Source: Arthrobacter sp. ISL-28
GTDB lineage: Bacteria > Actinomycetota > Actinomycetes > Actinomycetales > Micrococcaceae
Assembly: GCF_018613875.1 (NCBI RefSeq)
Contig: NZ_JAGGPJ010000007.1
Coordinates: 124,001 to 188,000, forward strand
DNA: 64,000 nucleotides
Reading direction: 5' to 3'
Positions 18,040 through 26,381 of this stretch are shown here, piece by piece. Each line of letters begins with the position of its first letter. Within the stretch, counting starts at the first letter, position 1. The notes beneath the pieces are model-generated. The model was not told the origin of the DNA, ran no database searches, and saw nothing but the letters and a program-made list of their open reading frames with translations. Made by a program: the position numbers and the translations under genes.

Positions 18040-18246
18040 CTGTTAGCCGGGGTCGGGGAAGGCCTCCGGAAAATGTCACTCATTTTTTAGGCAGGGCGCC
18101 TCGAATGTCCTGCCTTGTGAGTGTGGCGGCGCACAAGCCTGTTGCACACCTCCGGCCTGGTCCGGAGCCACCCCTTGGGTGGCTTGCCGTAGCTTGCTCT
18201 GTGCGTTTTTCCCCGTGCCCGGAAGGCTCCAAAGATACGGGCAATC
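18040..18246 (+). promoter_or_regulatory. structured 5' leader of rpf, no known riboswitch recognised
   Basis: The leader contains a perfect 7-bp hairpin (AGGCAGG 18089-18095 with CCTGCCT 18109-18115), CTCCGG/CCGGAG and CCACCC/GGGTGG hairpins, and a long-range pairing of CGCACA (18130-18135) with TGTGCG (18200-18205) that closes over them and is followed by five T residues (18206-18210). That layout resembles a multi-branched fold ending in a possible terminator. The GGGGAACC, GGGUGAA and AGCUAACC elements of the c-di-AMP (ydaO) riboswitch that precedes many actinobacterial rpf genes were looked for and not found. Confidence 0.4.
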
Positions 18247-19395
18247 GTGGTCAAGTTCTCTTCCCCGGACGGCAAGTTCAGTTTCGTCAAGATAGCCGCC
18301 CAGCTGGCGGTGCTTTCGGCGCTCGTGCTCGGACTGGTTGCCTTCGTTGGCAACAACAAGACAGTCACCCTGAACGTTGATGGCAAGGTGAGTTCCGTCC
18401 AGACCTTTGGCGGCACTGTGGCCCAAGTCGTCAAGAGCGCCAAGGTGGACCTTCAGGCCGCCGACCGCGTGTCCCCGTCGCTGGACACGCACGTGGAAAA
18501 CGGTTCGGTGATCAACGTCAACCTGGCCAAAGCCGTGAAGGTGAGCCTCGACGGCGCCGAGAAGACTGTCAATACCACTGCCCCTGACGTCGCCGGTCTT
18601 GTCACCCAGCTCGGAGTGGCCAGCGCTTCCGAATTGTCGGTCCCGAAGAGTGCGCAGCTGTCTGTCGACGGATCCTTCGTGGCCATCTCGACGCCGAAGA
18701 CCGTCAGCATCCTCGCCGACGGCAAGGCTGCGAAGACCACGACCACTGCGACGACGGTGGGCGAGGTGCTCAAGGATGCAGACGTGAAGCTGGCAGGCGC
18801 CGACCGCACGTCGCAGCCGGCCAACGCGCACGTCGTCAACAATATGGTGATCAAGGTTTCCCGGGTGGACACCAGTAAAACGGCCACCGTCACCGAAGAA
18901 ATCCCCTTCCAGACGCTGACGACGAACAACGCCGAGTTGCTCAAGGGCGAAGAGGAAATCACCCAGGCGGGCGTTCCCGGGACGGTGACGAAGAAATACA
19001 AGCTCGTCCTGGTCGATGGCCGCGAAGCCTCCCGGACCCTTGTCTCCAAAACGGCAACGCTAGAGCCCGTGACAGAAAAGGTCACGGTCGGCACCAAAGC
19101 GAAGCCCAAGCCGGCCGACGCGAATACCGGCGCCGCCGCTCCCGCCATGATGAACGAGGCGATGTGGGACAAGATTGCCCAGTGCGAATCGGGCGGCAAC
19201 TGGTCGATCAACAGCGGCAACGGCTACTACGGCGGATTGCAGTTCGATATTCAGACCTGGATCGGTGCAGGCGGCGGGGCCTATGCCCCCAATGCCAGCC
19301 AAGCCACGAAGGCCCAGCAGATCGATATCGCCAACCGCGTCTATGCCGAGCGCGGCCTGCAGCCGTGGGGCTGCGGCTGGGCGGCCAGCAGCTAA
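18247..19395 (+). CDS. rpfB: resuscitation-promoting factor (Rpf), DUF348-G5-Rpf architecture
   Basis: 382 residues from GTG 18247. It is a muralytic lytic-transglycosylase-like enzyme that cleaves peptidoglycan and promotes regrowth of dormant actinobacteria. Layout: an N-terminal membrane segment (about 15-36), three ubiquitin-like DUF348 repeats (each with a VxxDGK- or VxLDG-type strand), a G5 domain starting near TVTEEIPFQTL, a Lys/Pro/Ala linker, and the C-terminal Rpf domain with the catalytic glutamate in IAQCESGGNW and a probable disulfide from that Cys to WGCGW. This matches RpfB of Mycobacterium in domain order and location between tatD and rsmA. A hairpin-rich leader precedes it. 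Confidence 0.93.
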   Translation: MVKFSSPDGKFSFVKIAAQLAVLSALVLGLVAFVGNNKTVTLNVDGKVSSVQTFGGTVAQVVKSAKVDLQAADRVSPSLDTHVENGSVINVNLAKAVKVSLDGAEKTVNTTAPDVAGLVTQLGVASASELSVPKSAQLSVDGSFVAISTPKTVSILADGKAAKTTTTATTVGEVLKDADVKLAGADRTSQPANAHVVNNMVIKVSRVDTSKTATVTEEIPFQTLTTNNAELLKGEEEITQAGVPGTVTKKYKLVLVDGREASRTLVSKTATLEPVTEKVTVGTKAKPKPADANTGAAAPAMMNEAMWDKIAQCESGGNWSINSGNGYYGGLQFDIQTWIGAGGGAYAPNASQATKAQQIDIANRVYAERGLQPWGCGWAASS

Positions 19396-19452
19396 CATGC
19401 CCGACGCGAAGCGCGCAGGTACTAAAGCCATCCGTGGCTGCTGACCACCGCC

Positions 19453-19479
19453 GCCGGGTCCGGAATCTCCGGGCCCGGC
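19453..19479 (+). terminator. stem-loop after rpf
   Basis: An 11-bp GC-rich stem (GCCGGGTCCGG with CCGGGCCCGGC, one G-T pair) around a 5-nt loop, 58 bp after the rpf stop. No long T run follows, as is common for actinobacterial terminators. Confidence 0.5.
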
Positions 19480-19539
19480 CTTCGCCGTCCCGCCTTGCCT
19501 TGCAGTCGTTACCAAACCCCAACCTGGCGGGCGCCGGGA

Positions 19540-19545
19540 TAGGAT
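19540..19545 (+). promoter_or_regulatory. predicted -10 box of rsmA
   Basis: TAGGAT, then 6 nt, then the GTG at 19552; leaderless geometry. Confidence 0.45.
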
Positions 19546-19551
19546 ACCTAG

Positions 19552-20457
19552 GTGACTGACCCGACTCCTTCCGCCTCCGATACCGCGCCTGCCCATCTGT
19601 TTGGCGCCTCAGACATCCGCAGGTTGGCCGAGGAAATCGGCGTCCGTCCCACCAAGACCCTGGGTCAGAACTTCGTGATCGACGGCAACACCATCCGCAG
19701 GATTGTGGCCGTGGCGGGCATCGGCCCGGAGGAAACTGTCCTGGAAGTCGGGCCTGGCCTTGGCTCCCTGACGCTGGGGCTGCTGGACGCCGCGAAGTCG
19801 GTCGTCGCCGTCGAAATAGATCCGGTCCTGGCCGCCAAACTGCCGGAAACTGTCCGGGAGTGGCGGCCCGCTGCCGCCCGTGACTTCCACCTCGTGCGAG
19901 CCGACGCCATGAAGGTCACCGAACTCCCGGTGGAGCCCTCGGCCCTCGTGGCCAACCTCCCGTACAACGTGGCTGTTCCTGTGGTCCTTCACCTCCTGCA
20001 GTACTTCCCGTCGATCCGTCACGGACTGGTGATGGTTCAGGACGAGGTGGCAGACCGTCTTGCCGCCGGTCCGGGTTCAAAGATTTACGGAGTGCCTTCC
20101 GTCAAGGCCGCGTGGTACAGCAGCATGCGCAAGGCCGGAGTAATCGGCATGAACGTCTTCTGGCCCGCGCCCAAGATCCAGTCCGGGCTGGTGGCCTTTA
20201 CCCGCCGCGAACCTCCGGTCACCTCCGCCAGCAGGGAGCAGGTCTTCGCGGTGATTGACGCCGCGTTTGCCCAGCGCAGAAAAACCCTTCGGGCCGCCCT
20301 GGCCGGCTGGGCCGGCAGTGCAGCTGAGGCGGAGCGTTGCCTGGTCGCGGCTGGAGTGGATCCCACGGCCCGCGGCGAAGTTATTGACATCGCCGCCTTC
20401 GCCCGTATTGCCGAAGCCCGTCAGGCCGCGGATGCCTCAACGGCAGAGGACGCTTGA
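19552..20457 (+). CDS. rsmA: 16S rRNA (adenine(1518)-N(6)/adenine(1519)-N(6))-dimethyltransferase
   Basis: 301 residues from GTG 19552. KsgA/RsmA dimethylates two adjacent adenines in helix 45 of 16S rRNA late in 30S assembly; loss gives kasugamycin resistance in other bacteria. Seen: [16 protein letters not shown] motif [20 protein letters not shown], the catalytic [11 protein letters not shown], and the [12 protein letters not shown] helix of the C-terminal domain. Third gene of the tatD-rpf-rsmA-ispE block. It has its own predicted -10 box and follows the rpf terminator, so at least partly independent transcription is likely. Confidence 0.96.
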   Translation: MTDPTPSASDTAPAHLFGASDIRRLAEEIGVRPTKTLGQNFVIDGNTIRRIVAVAGIGPEETVLEVGPGLGSLTLGLLDAAKSVVAVEIDPVLAAKLPETVREWRPAAARDFHLVRADAMKVTELPVEPSALVANLPYNVAVPVVLHLLQYFPSIRHGLVMVQDEVADRLAAGPGSKIYGVPSVKAAWYSSMRKAGVIGMNVFWPAPKIQSGLVAFTRREPPVTSASREQVFAVIDAAFAQRRKTLRAALAGWAGSAAEAERCLVAAGVDPTARGEVIDIAAFARIAEARQAADASTAEDA

Positions 20458-20560
20458 CCGGCCGCGGACGCTTGACCCGCAGGGGCCGAACGCAGCCAGC
20501 AGCGCTCGTGAGTGACGCACGCAGGCCCGGTCTTTGTTGGAGCCCGGCACCGCCATGCCC

Positions 20561-20566
20561 TAGCTT
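20561..20566 (+). promoter_or_regulatory. predicted -10 box of ispE
   Basis: TAGCTT, then GGACTC, then ATG 20573. Leaderless geometry; GGA touches the start too closely for a usual ribosome site. Confidence 0.4.
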
Positions 20567-20572
20567 GGACTC

Positions 20573-21535
20573 ATGGACGCAGTGAGAGGGCGCTTTGCGG
20601 CGAGGACTGTCCGGGTCAAGGCTCCGGGCAAAGTGAACGTCTCCCTGGATGTGGGGCCACTGCGGCAGGATGGCTACCATTCCGTGGCGAGCGTGTACCT
20701 CGCCGTCTCGCTGTATGAGGAAGTGGCCGCCACCAGCACCCCCACGGACGGCATCACTGTGAGCATCAGCCCTGACAGCACCCTGGACCTCGACGGCGTC
20801 GACATCCCGCTGGACGAACGCAACCTTGCCTACAAGGCCGCCGCCCTCATGGCGGACGTGTCCGAGCACTCCAGCGGAGTCCATCTTGAAATCACCAAGC
20901 GCGTGCCCGTGGCCGGAGGCATGGGCGGCGGATCCGCCGATGCGGCTGCCACGCTGCTGGCCTGCGACGCGCTGTGGAACAGCGGGCTGTCCCGGGACGA
21001 ACTGGCCCACCTCGCCGCGGAGCTTGGGGCCGATGTGCCCTTCGCCCTGCTCGGGGGCACAGCGGTGGGGCTTGGCGTGGGGGACGACCTCTCCCCGGCA
21101 CTGGCCAAGGCCCAGATGGACTGGGTTCTGGTCACTGCCGAGTTCGGGCTATCGACGCCTGACGTGTTCCGGACACTGGACCGCCTTCGGGACGCTGAAG
21201 GGGTCGAGGCCGACGAGCCCACAGCGGTGGACCCGAAGATCCTGCAGGCCCTGCGCGGCGGCGACCCCGAGGCCCTGAGCCGGGTGCTGGTCAACGACCT
21301 CCAGCGGGCTTCCATCGAATTGGCGCCCAGCCTGCGGGACACCCTTGGCCTGGGTGAATCATGCGGCGCCATCGCCGGGATCGTCTCAGGCTCGGGGCCC
21401 ACCGTTGCGCTGCTGGCGCACAATCCCGAGGCCGCCGAAAGGCTCGCCGAGGAGTTGGAGCGTAAAGGCCTGACGGCGCTCGCCGTGCACGGTCCCGTTC
21501 CCGGCGCCCGCATCATCTCCGATACCCTCCTTTAA
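20573..21535 (+). CDS. ispE: 4-(cytidine 5'-diphospho)-2-C-methyl-D-erythritol kinase
   Basis: 320 residues. GHMP kinase of the non-mevalonate isoprenoid pathway, phosphorylating CDP-methylerythritol with ATP. Motifs: VRVKAPGKVNVSLDVG with DGYHSVASVYLAVSL (substrate side), the ATP-binding PVAGGMGGGSADAAA loop near residue 117, DVPFALLGGTAVGLG, and the C-terminal GIVSGSGPTVALL. Length is normal. It follows rsmA as in other actinobacteria and precedes the ABC-F gene by 60 bp. Confidence 0.95.
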   Translation: MDAVRGRFAARTVRVKAPGKVNVSLDVGPLRQDGYHSVASVYLAVSLYEEVAATSTPTDGITVSISPDSTLDLDGVDIPLDERNLAYKAAALMADVSEHSSGVHLEITKRVPVAGGMGGGSADAAATLLACDALWNSGLSRDELAHLAAELGADVPFALLGGTAVGLGVGDDLSPALAKAQMDWVLVTAEFGLSTPDVFRTLDRLRDAEGVEADEPTAVDPKILQALRGGDPEALSRVLVNDLQRASIELAPSLRDTLGLGESCGAIAGIVSGSGPTVALLAHNPEAAERLAEELERKGLTALAVHGPVPGARIISDTLL

Positions 21536-21595
21536 TACCCTTTCCATTACTTCCCGTATCTTCGTTCCCCAGTTTTCAGAAGAAAGCAGTTCCCA

Positions 21596-23419
21596 GTGGC
21601 ACACCTGCTCGGCGGCGAGAACCTCTCGGTCTCGTACGCAACCCGTACCGTTCTCGATGGCGTCACCCTCGGACTCGAGGAGGGCGACCGGATCGGCATG
21701 GTGGGGCGGAACGGTGACGGCAAGTCCACGCTGATGCGTCTGCTTGCGCTCCGTTCGACGCCGGATTCCGGCCGGGTCACCAAACGCGGGGACGTCAATG
21801 TCGGCTACCTGGACCAAAGTGACGTCCTCGACGGCGACCTCACGGTGGGTGCCGCCATCGTCGGTGACAAAGCGGACTACGAATGGGCAGCCAACGCGCA
21901 GATCCGTGAGGTCATGGGCGGACTGGTGTCCGACGTCGACTGGCACGCCAACGTGCATGCCCTGTCCGGCGGCCAGAAGCGCCGCGTGGCGCTCGCTAAG
22001 CTCCTCATCGAAGACCACGACGTCATCATGCTCGACGAGCCGACCAACCACCTCGACGTCGAAGGCGTCGCCTGGCTTTCCCGGCACCTGAAGACCCGCT
22101 GGCGGGCGAACCAGGGCGCCTTCCTCGTGGTCACCCACGACCGCTGGTTCCTCGACGAAGTCTGCACCAAGACGTGGGAGGTCCACGACGGGATCGTTGA
22201 TCCGTTCGACGGCGGTTATGCGGCCTACGTGCTGGCCCGCGCAGAACGCGACCGTATGGCGTCCGTGGTCGAAAGCAAGCGCCAGCAGCTTGTGAAGAAG
22301 GAACTCGCCTGGCTGCGCCGCGGAGCCCCTGCCCGCACGGCGAAACCCAAGTTCCGGATCGAGGCCGCGAACGCGCTGATCGCCGATGTTCCGGAACCCC
22401 GGGACTCCACGGCCCTGAGCAAGATGGCCACTGCCCGCCTGGGCAAGGATGTCCTGGACCTGGAAAACGTGTCACTCGATTTTGTGGGCGGCGAGGCCGG
22501 ACAGAAGCTGTTCGACAACATCACCCTCCGCCTCGCCCCCGGCGAGCGGCTCGGGCTCGTTGGCGTCAACGGAGCAGGGAAGACCACGCTCCTCAAGCTC
22601 CTTAACGGCGAGATCCAGCCGACGTCGGGCAAGGTCAAGCGCGGCAAGACAGTGGTCACCGCGGTGCTGACCCAGGAGGTCAAGGAACTCGACGATGTGG
22701 CCGACCTCCGCGTGATCGAGGTCATCGAACGCGAAAAGCGCTCCTTCAACGTTGGCGGTAAGGAGTTCACCGCCGGCCAGCTCGTGGAGCAGCTCGGCTT
22801 CACCAACCAGAAGCAGTGGACGCCGGTCCGGGACCTGTCCGGCGGTGAGCGGCGCCGCCTCCAGCTCTTGCGCCTGCTGGTGGGCGAGCCCAACGTGCTG
22901 ATGCTGGATGAACCCACCAACGACCTCGACACCGATACGCTCGCCGCCGTTGAAGACGTTCTCGACGGCTGGCCCGGCACGCTCGTGGTGGTCAGCCACG
23001 ACCGCTACCTGCTGGAACGCGTCACGGACCACCAGATGGCACTCTTGGGCGACGGCAAGATCCGCGGCCTGCCCGGCGGCGTGGACCAGTACCTCGAACT
23101 GCGTGAATCAGCCCTCGCGGGATCGACGATCACCGGCGGCGGCAACCCCGTGACCTCCTCCAGCCCGGCACCTGCCGCTGCATCCGGTGCCTCCGAAGCC
23201 GAAAAGCGCGACGCCCGCAAGGCCAAGAACCGCATCGAGCGCCAGCTGGGCAAGATCACCCAGCAGGAAGAAAAGATCCACGCCCAAATGGTCAAGAGCA
23301 CGGCCGACAATGACTTCGATGCAATGGCGGACCTCAACAAGAAGCTCAAGGACCTGACCACAGACCGCGAAGCCCTCGAGCACGAATGGCTCGAGGCGCT
23401 CGAAGTCCTCGGCGAGTAG
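21596..23419 (+). CDS. ABC-F family ATP-binding protein (Uup/EttA-like)
   Basis: 607 residues from GTG 21596. Two ABC ATPase domains and no membrane domain: first Walker A GRNGDGKST (about 37-45), signature ALSGGQKRRVAL and Walker B VIMLDEPTNHLD; second Walker A GVNGAGKTT (about 323), signature DLSGGERRRLQ and MLDEPTNDLD. The inter-domain linker is present, and the last 75 residues form a charged coiled coil, as in Uup. ABC-F proteins act on ribosomes (translation factor or antibiotic protection); the coiled-coil tail favours a housekeeping Uup-type role. Convergent with the TetR gene across a palindromic repeat region. Confidence 0.93.
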   Translation: MAHLLGGENLSVSYATRTVLDGVTLGLEEGDRIGMVGRNGDGKSTLMRLLALRSTPDSGRVTKRGDVNVGYLDQSDVLDGDLTVGAAIVGDKADYEWAANAQIREVMGGLVSDVDWHANVHALSGGQKRRVALAKLLIEDHDVIMLDEPTNHLDVEGVAWLSRHLKTRWRANQGAFLVVTHDRWFLDEVCTKTWEVHDGIVDPFDGGYAAYVLARAERDRMASVVESKRQQLVKKELAWLRRGAPARTAKPKFRIEAANALIADVPEPRDSTALSKMATARLGKDVLDLENVSLDFVGGEAGQKLFDNITLRLAPGERLGLVGVNGAGKTTLLKLLNGEIQPTSGKVKRGKTVVTAVLTQEVKELDDVADLRVIEVIEREKRSFNVGGKEFTAGQLVEQLGFTNQKQWTPVRDLSGGERRRLQLLRLLVGEPNVLMLDEPTNDLDTDTLAAVEDVLDGWPGTLVVVSHDRYLLERVTDHQMALLGDGKIRGLPGGVDQYLELRESALAGSTITGGGNPVTSSSPAPAAASGASEAEKRDARKAKNRIERQLGKITQQEEKIHAQMVKSTADNDFDAMADLNKKLKDLTTDREALEHEWLEALEVLGE

Positions 23420-23469
23420 CCATCGGGAAGCGGCCCACGTTGGGCCCGTGCTCGCCTGCGTGCCTGAGA

Positions 23470-23747
23470 CGGCCCTTCGGCGTCGCTTAGACACGCCGCG
23501 TAATGGACATTCCGGTCGCTGGGCGACCTCCATGCCCTGACGCGTCGCGATGCGCTCCTTTCCGAAGGACCGCCTCCGGCGGGGAGAAGTCACCTCACCG
23601 CTGTGGACGAGGAGGCATTCCGAGCGTCGGCAATAGCGAGGCGGCAGACCTTCGCGTAGGAGCGCATCGCGGCGCATCGGGCTCCGAAGGTCGCTCAGCG
23701 ACCGTAGGGGCCCCTATGCGCTGTGTCTAAGCGACGGCGAAGGGCCG
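23470..23747. repeat. large imperfect palindrome, two ~101-bp inverted arms
   Basis: Arm 1 (23470-23571) and arm 2 (23647-23747) are inverted copies. The outermost 25 bp pair with a single mismatch (23470-23494 with 23723-23747). Further in, CGGTCGCTGGGCGACCT matches CGGTCGCTGAGCGACCT, and near the centre GCGATGCGCTCC matches GGAGCGCATCGC exactly. Intermediate stretches have diverged. The spacer is about 75 bp. No open frame resembles a transposase. It could act as a two-sided terminator between converging genes or be a MITE-like or dispersed chromosomal repeat. Confidence 0.75.
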
Positions 23748-23840
23748 CCGCATCGCGGAGGTGAGCACGTACGACGGCGCAGGGCCGCCGCTCGGAGGGG
23801 ACCACGCACGACGGCGAAGGGCCGCCGCACCGCGGAGGCA
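23732..23840 (+). repeat. three direct repeats of ~37-40 bp
   Basis: Units begin at 23732, 23772 and 23809, each with CGACGGCG(A/C)AGGGCCGCCG followed by a variable CGGAGG-containing tail. The first unit is also the outer end of palindrome arm 2, so the repeats look like serial copies of the element's edge. Confidence 0.75.
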
Positions 23841-23842
23841 AC

Positions 23843-24487
23843 CTATCCTTCAGACTTGAGTTCCGGTTCCTTCTTTAGTCCGGTGAGTCCGTTCCAGGCG
23901 AGGTTCACGAGGTGGGCGGCTACGGCGCGTTTGTCGGGTTGGCGGCTGTCCTGCCACCATTGGCCGGTCATGGCGACCATGCCGACGAGCATTTGCGCGT
24001 ACATGGCGCCGTCGGCGGCGCTGAATCCGCGGCGGGAGAATTCGTCGGCCAGGATGTGTTCCACGCGCTCAGTGACGTGCGAGAGCAGGGTGGAGAAGGC
24101 ACCTTCCGGCTGGGACGGGGGAGCATCGCGCATGAGGATGCGGAAGCCGTCGGTGCGGTCCTCGATGTATGTCAGCAGGGCGAGGGCAGCACGTTCCACC
24201 AGGACCCGCGGCTTCGCTTCCTCGGTCAGGGCGTCGTTGATGGAGGCGAGCAGGATCCTGAATTCACCGTCCACCACTTGGGTGTACAGGCCCTCTTTCG
24301 AACCGAAGTGCTCATAAATAACCGGCTTGGAGACGCCTGCCGCAGCCGCGATCTCCTCGATGGTGGTGCCGTCCAGACCGCGCAGTGCGAACAGGCCGCG
24401 GCCCACGTCAACTAACTGCGAACGGCGTTGGGGACCGGTCATGCGTGACCGCGGGATGCGCCCCGGAGCCGGTTCCGGTGTCGCCAT
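23843..24487 (-). CDS. TetR/AcrR family transcriptional regulator
   Basis: 214 residues from ATG 24487 (an in-frame GTG at 24529 is an alternative). N-terminal HTH about residues 15-65: RSQLVDVGRGLFALRGLDG then TTIEEIAAAAGVSKPVIYEHFGSKEGLY, a textbook TetR helix-turn-helix. The C-terminal ligand domain includes WWQDSRQPDKRAVAAHL. The ligand and targets are unknown; no efflux pump or enzyme is divergent from it, the neighbour on the start side being tRNA-Gln. The minus-strand frame continues open to 25033 through the tRNA and glmU, but that extension is not coding. Confidence 0.85.
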   Translation of the reverse strand: MATPEPAPGRIPRSRMTGPQRRSQLVDVGRGLFALRGLDGTTIEEIAAAAGVSKPVIYEHFGSKEGLYTQVVDGEFRILLASINDALTEEAKPRVLVERAALALLTYIEDRTDGFRILMRDAPPSQPEGAFSTLLSHVTERVEHILADEFSRRGFSAADGAMYAQMLVGMVAMTGQWWQDSRQPDKRAVAAHLVNLAWNGLTGLKKEPELKSEG

Positions 24488-24699
24488 GAGGTTCCCCGTC
24501 CCCTTAGTTGTCCCTGTGCTCTTGCTCACCGTCCCATCATGCCCTATGCCACAGGGGACGCCGTGGCCGGGAGCAGCCCGTTGCATGCAGGCGCGGGGGA
24601 TGGGGGCTGGACCGGCGGCGCACACCGGCCGAGGTCGCATGAGCCTCGACGTTCGTGGCAGAATTGGTTCTCGTGCCTTGGCTTCGAGCCGGGGCGCGG
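24488..24699. other. intergenic region upstream of tRNA-Gln and the TetR gene
   Basis: 212 bp that should contain the TetR promoter (minus strand) and the tRNA promoter (plus strand). No clear hexamer pair or dyad could be assigned. Together with 24772-24887 this is the only non-coding sequence around the tRNA. Confidence 0.4.
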
Positions 24700-24771
24700 T
24701 CCGCTCTGGTGTAATGGCAGCACCCCGGCCTTTGGAGCCGTGGAGTATAGGTTCGAATCCTATGGGCGGAA
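24700..24771 (+). tRNA. tRNA-Gln (anticodon TTG)
   Basis: 72 nt. The acceptor strands TCCGCTC and GGGCGGA pair fully (one G-T), the anticodon stem is CCGGC...GCCGT-like around the loop CTTTGGA with anticodon TTG, and the T arm has TAGGTTCGAATCCTA. The discriminator is A and CCA is not encoded. Located between the TetR gene and glmU; no integrated element is attached to its 3' end. Confidence 0.95.
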
Positions 24772-24887
24772 CTGCTGCAGCGGTGTCCAGTAGGATGAGC
24801 CTGTTGTCGGCTCCGGGCTCAGGCCCGGACAACGCCGCGCATTGAGCCGCATTTAGTAGCGCGAAACCGAGCAAGGAGAGCCCGTAC

Positions 24888-26381
24888 GTGAGCCCCGAGA
24901 AGTCCGGCCCAGCCGCCGTTATCGTCCTAGCTGCAGGTGCCGGTACCCGGATGAAGTCCCGTACTCCCAAGATTCTCCACGAAATCGGTGGCCGTTCCAT
25001 GGTGGCGCACGCTCTGCTGGCAGCGCGCAGCATCGACCCCCAGCGCGTGGCCCTTGTGGTCCGTCACGAGCGTGACCGCGTCGCTGCCCACCTCAAGGAG
25101 CTTGATCCCGAGGCCCTGATTGTTGACCAGGACGATGTTCCCGGCACCGGACGGGCTGTGGAGGTCGCACTGGAGGCACTGGATGCCGTTGCTCCGCTCG
25201 AGGGAACCGTTGTGGTGACCTACGGCGACGTACCGCTGCTGACGGGCGAGATGCTGGCAGAACTTGTTTCCGCCCACGAGTCCGAGGGCAACGCTGTCAC
25301 GGTCCTGACCGCACTGCTCGATGACGCCACCGGTTACGGCCGCATCCTCCGCGGAGCAGACGGAACGGTGACCGGCATCCGCGAGCACAAGGATGCCTCC
25401 CATGCGGAGCGCGAAATCCGGGAAATCAACTCCGGAATCTACGCTTTTGACGCAGCAGTGCTCCGGGACGCCCTCCAGCATGTCACCACCGACAACTCAC
25501 AGGGAGAGAAGTACCTGACCGACGTCCTCGGACTGGCCCGCGAGGCTGGCGGCCGGGTAGCGGCCGTCGTCACGGAAGACCGCTGGCAGGTCGAAGGCGC
25601 CAACGACCGGGTGCAGCTCGCTGCCCTGGGCGCAGAGCACAACCGTCGCATCGTGGAAGGATGGATGCGCGCCGGTGTCACCGTGGTGGATCCTGCCACG
25701 ACGTGGATCGACTCCACCGTCACCCTGGACGAAGACGTCCGGATCCTGCCCAACACGCAACTGCACGGCACCACCGCCGTGGCGAGGGACGCCGTCGTCG
25801 GTCCTGATTCGACCCTGACTGATGTGCGCATCGGCGAGGGGGCCAAGGTGACCCGCACCCACGGTTCCGGAGCGGACATCGGCGCAGGTGCCACAGTCGG
25901 CCCGTTCACGTACCTCCGCCCCGGCACCGTCCTTGGGGAGACCGGCAAGATCGGCGCCTTCTACGAAACCAAGAACGTGACCATCGGCCGCGGATCCAAG
26001 CTGTCCCACCTCGGCTACGCCGGGGACGCCGAAATCGGCGAGGACACCAACATCGGCTGCGGCAACATCACCGCCAATTACGACGGCGAGAAGAAGCACC
26101 GCACGGTGATCGGCTCTGGCGTCCGCACCGGCTCCAATACAGTTTTCGTCGCTCCTGTCACGGTGGGGGACGGTGCCTACAGCGGCGCCGGGGCCGTGAT
26201 CCGCAAGGACGTTCCCGCAGGGGCCCTGGCGCTGTCCATGACCACGCAGCGCAACTCGGAGGGGTGGGTCATCGCCAACCGTCCGGGTTCGGTGTCGGCG
26301 GCATTGGCTGCGGCAGCCGGCGAAGCCCGCACTGACACCCCAAGTTCCCCGGCATCTACAGAAGAGGGCAAGCAACCATGA
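24888..26381 (+). CDS. glmU: bifunctional UDP-N-acetylglucosamine pyrophosphorylase / glucosamine-1-phosphate N-acetyltransferase
   Basis: 497 residues from GTG 24888, with AAGGAG about 10 nt upstream. It makes UDP-GlcNAc from glucosamine-1-phosphate, acetyl-CoA and UTP, a precursor for peptidoglycan. The uridylyltransferase domain has VLAAGAGTRMKSRTPKILHE near residue 14, TYGDVPLLTGEML and EINSGIYAFD; the left-handed beta-helix acetyltransferase domain shows hexapeptide repeats with IGAFYETKNVTIGRGSKLSH, GCGNITANYDG and NTVFVAPV. A ~35-residue tail lies after the helix. Overlaps the prs start by 4 bp. Confidence 0.97.
   Translation: MSPEKSGPAAVIVLAAGAGTRMKSRTPKILHEIGGRSMVAHALLAARSIDPQRVALVVRHERDRVAAHLKELDPEALIVDQDDVPGTGRAVEVALEALDAVAPLEGTVVVTYGDVPLLTGEMLAELVSAHESEGNAVTVLTALLDDATGYGRILRGADGTVTGIREHKDASHAEREIREINSGIYAFDAAVLRDALQHVTTDNSQGEKYLTDVLGLAREAGGRVAAVVTEDRWQVEGANDRVQLAALGAEHNRRIVEGWMRAGVTVVDPATTWIDSTVTLDEDVRILPNTQLHGTTAVARDAVVGPDSTLTDVRIGEGAKVTRTHGSGADIGAGATVGPFTYLRPGTVLGETGKIGAFYETKNVTIGRGSKLSHLGYAGDAEIGEDTNIGCGNITANYDGEKKHRTVIGSGVRTGSNTVFVAPVTVGDGAYSGAGAVIRKDVPAGALALSMTTQRNSEGWVIANRPGSVSAALAAAAGEARTDTPSSPASTEEGKQP

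Larger units (their letters stand above)
23420..23842. other. 423-bp intergenic region made largely of repeats
   Basis: No gene is visible between the convergent ABC-F and TetR genes. The region is filled by a ~278-bp imperfect palindrome and three direct repeats, listed separately. Short open frames here are Arg/Pro-rich and read as non-coding. Confidence 0.7.

Noticed and set aside
18040..18246. ydaO (c-di-AMP) riboswitch before rpf
   Set aside because: The conserved GGGGAACC, GGGUGAA and AGCUAACC elements are absent; only unassigned hairpins are present.
23470..23840. CRISPR array in the repeat region
   Set aside because: Only three direct repeats with related, non-unique spacers, linked to an inverted repeat; no cas genes are near.
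24700..24771. Integration site of a mobile element at tRNA-Gln
   Set aside because: No integrase and no repeat of the tRNA 3' end was seen; glmU follows directly.
24488..25033. N-terminal extension of the TetR gene to 396 residues
   Set aside because: The extension would run antisense through tRNA-Gln and the start of glmU; the TetR HTH begins normally from ATG 24487.
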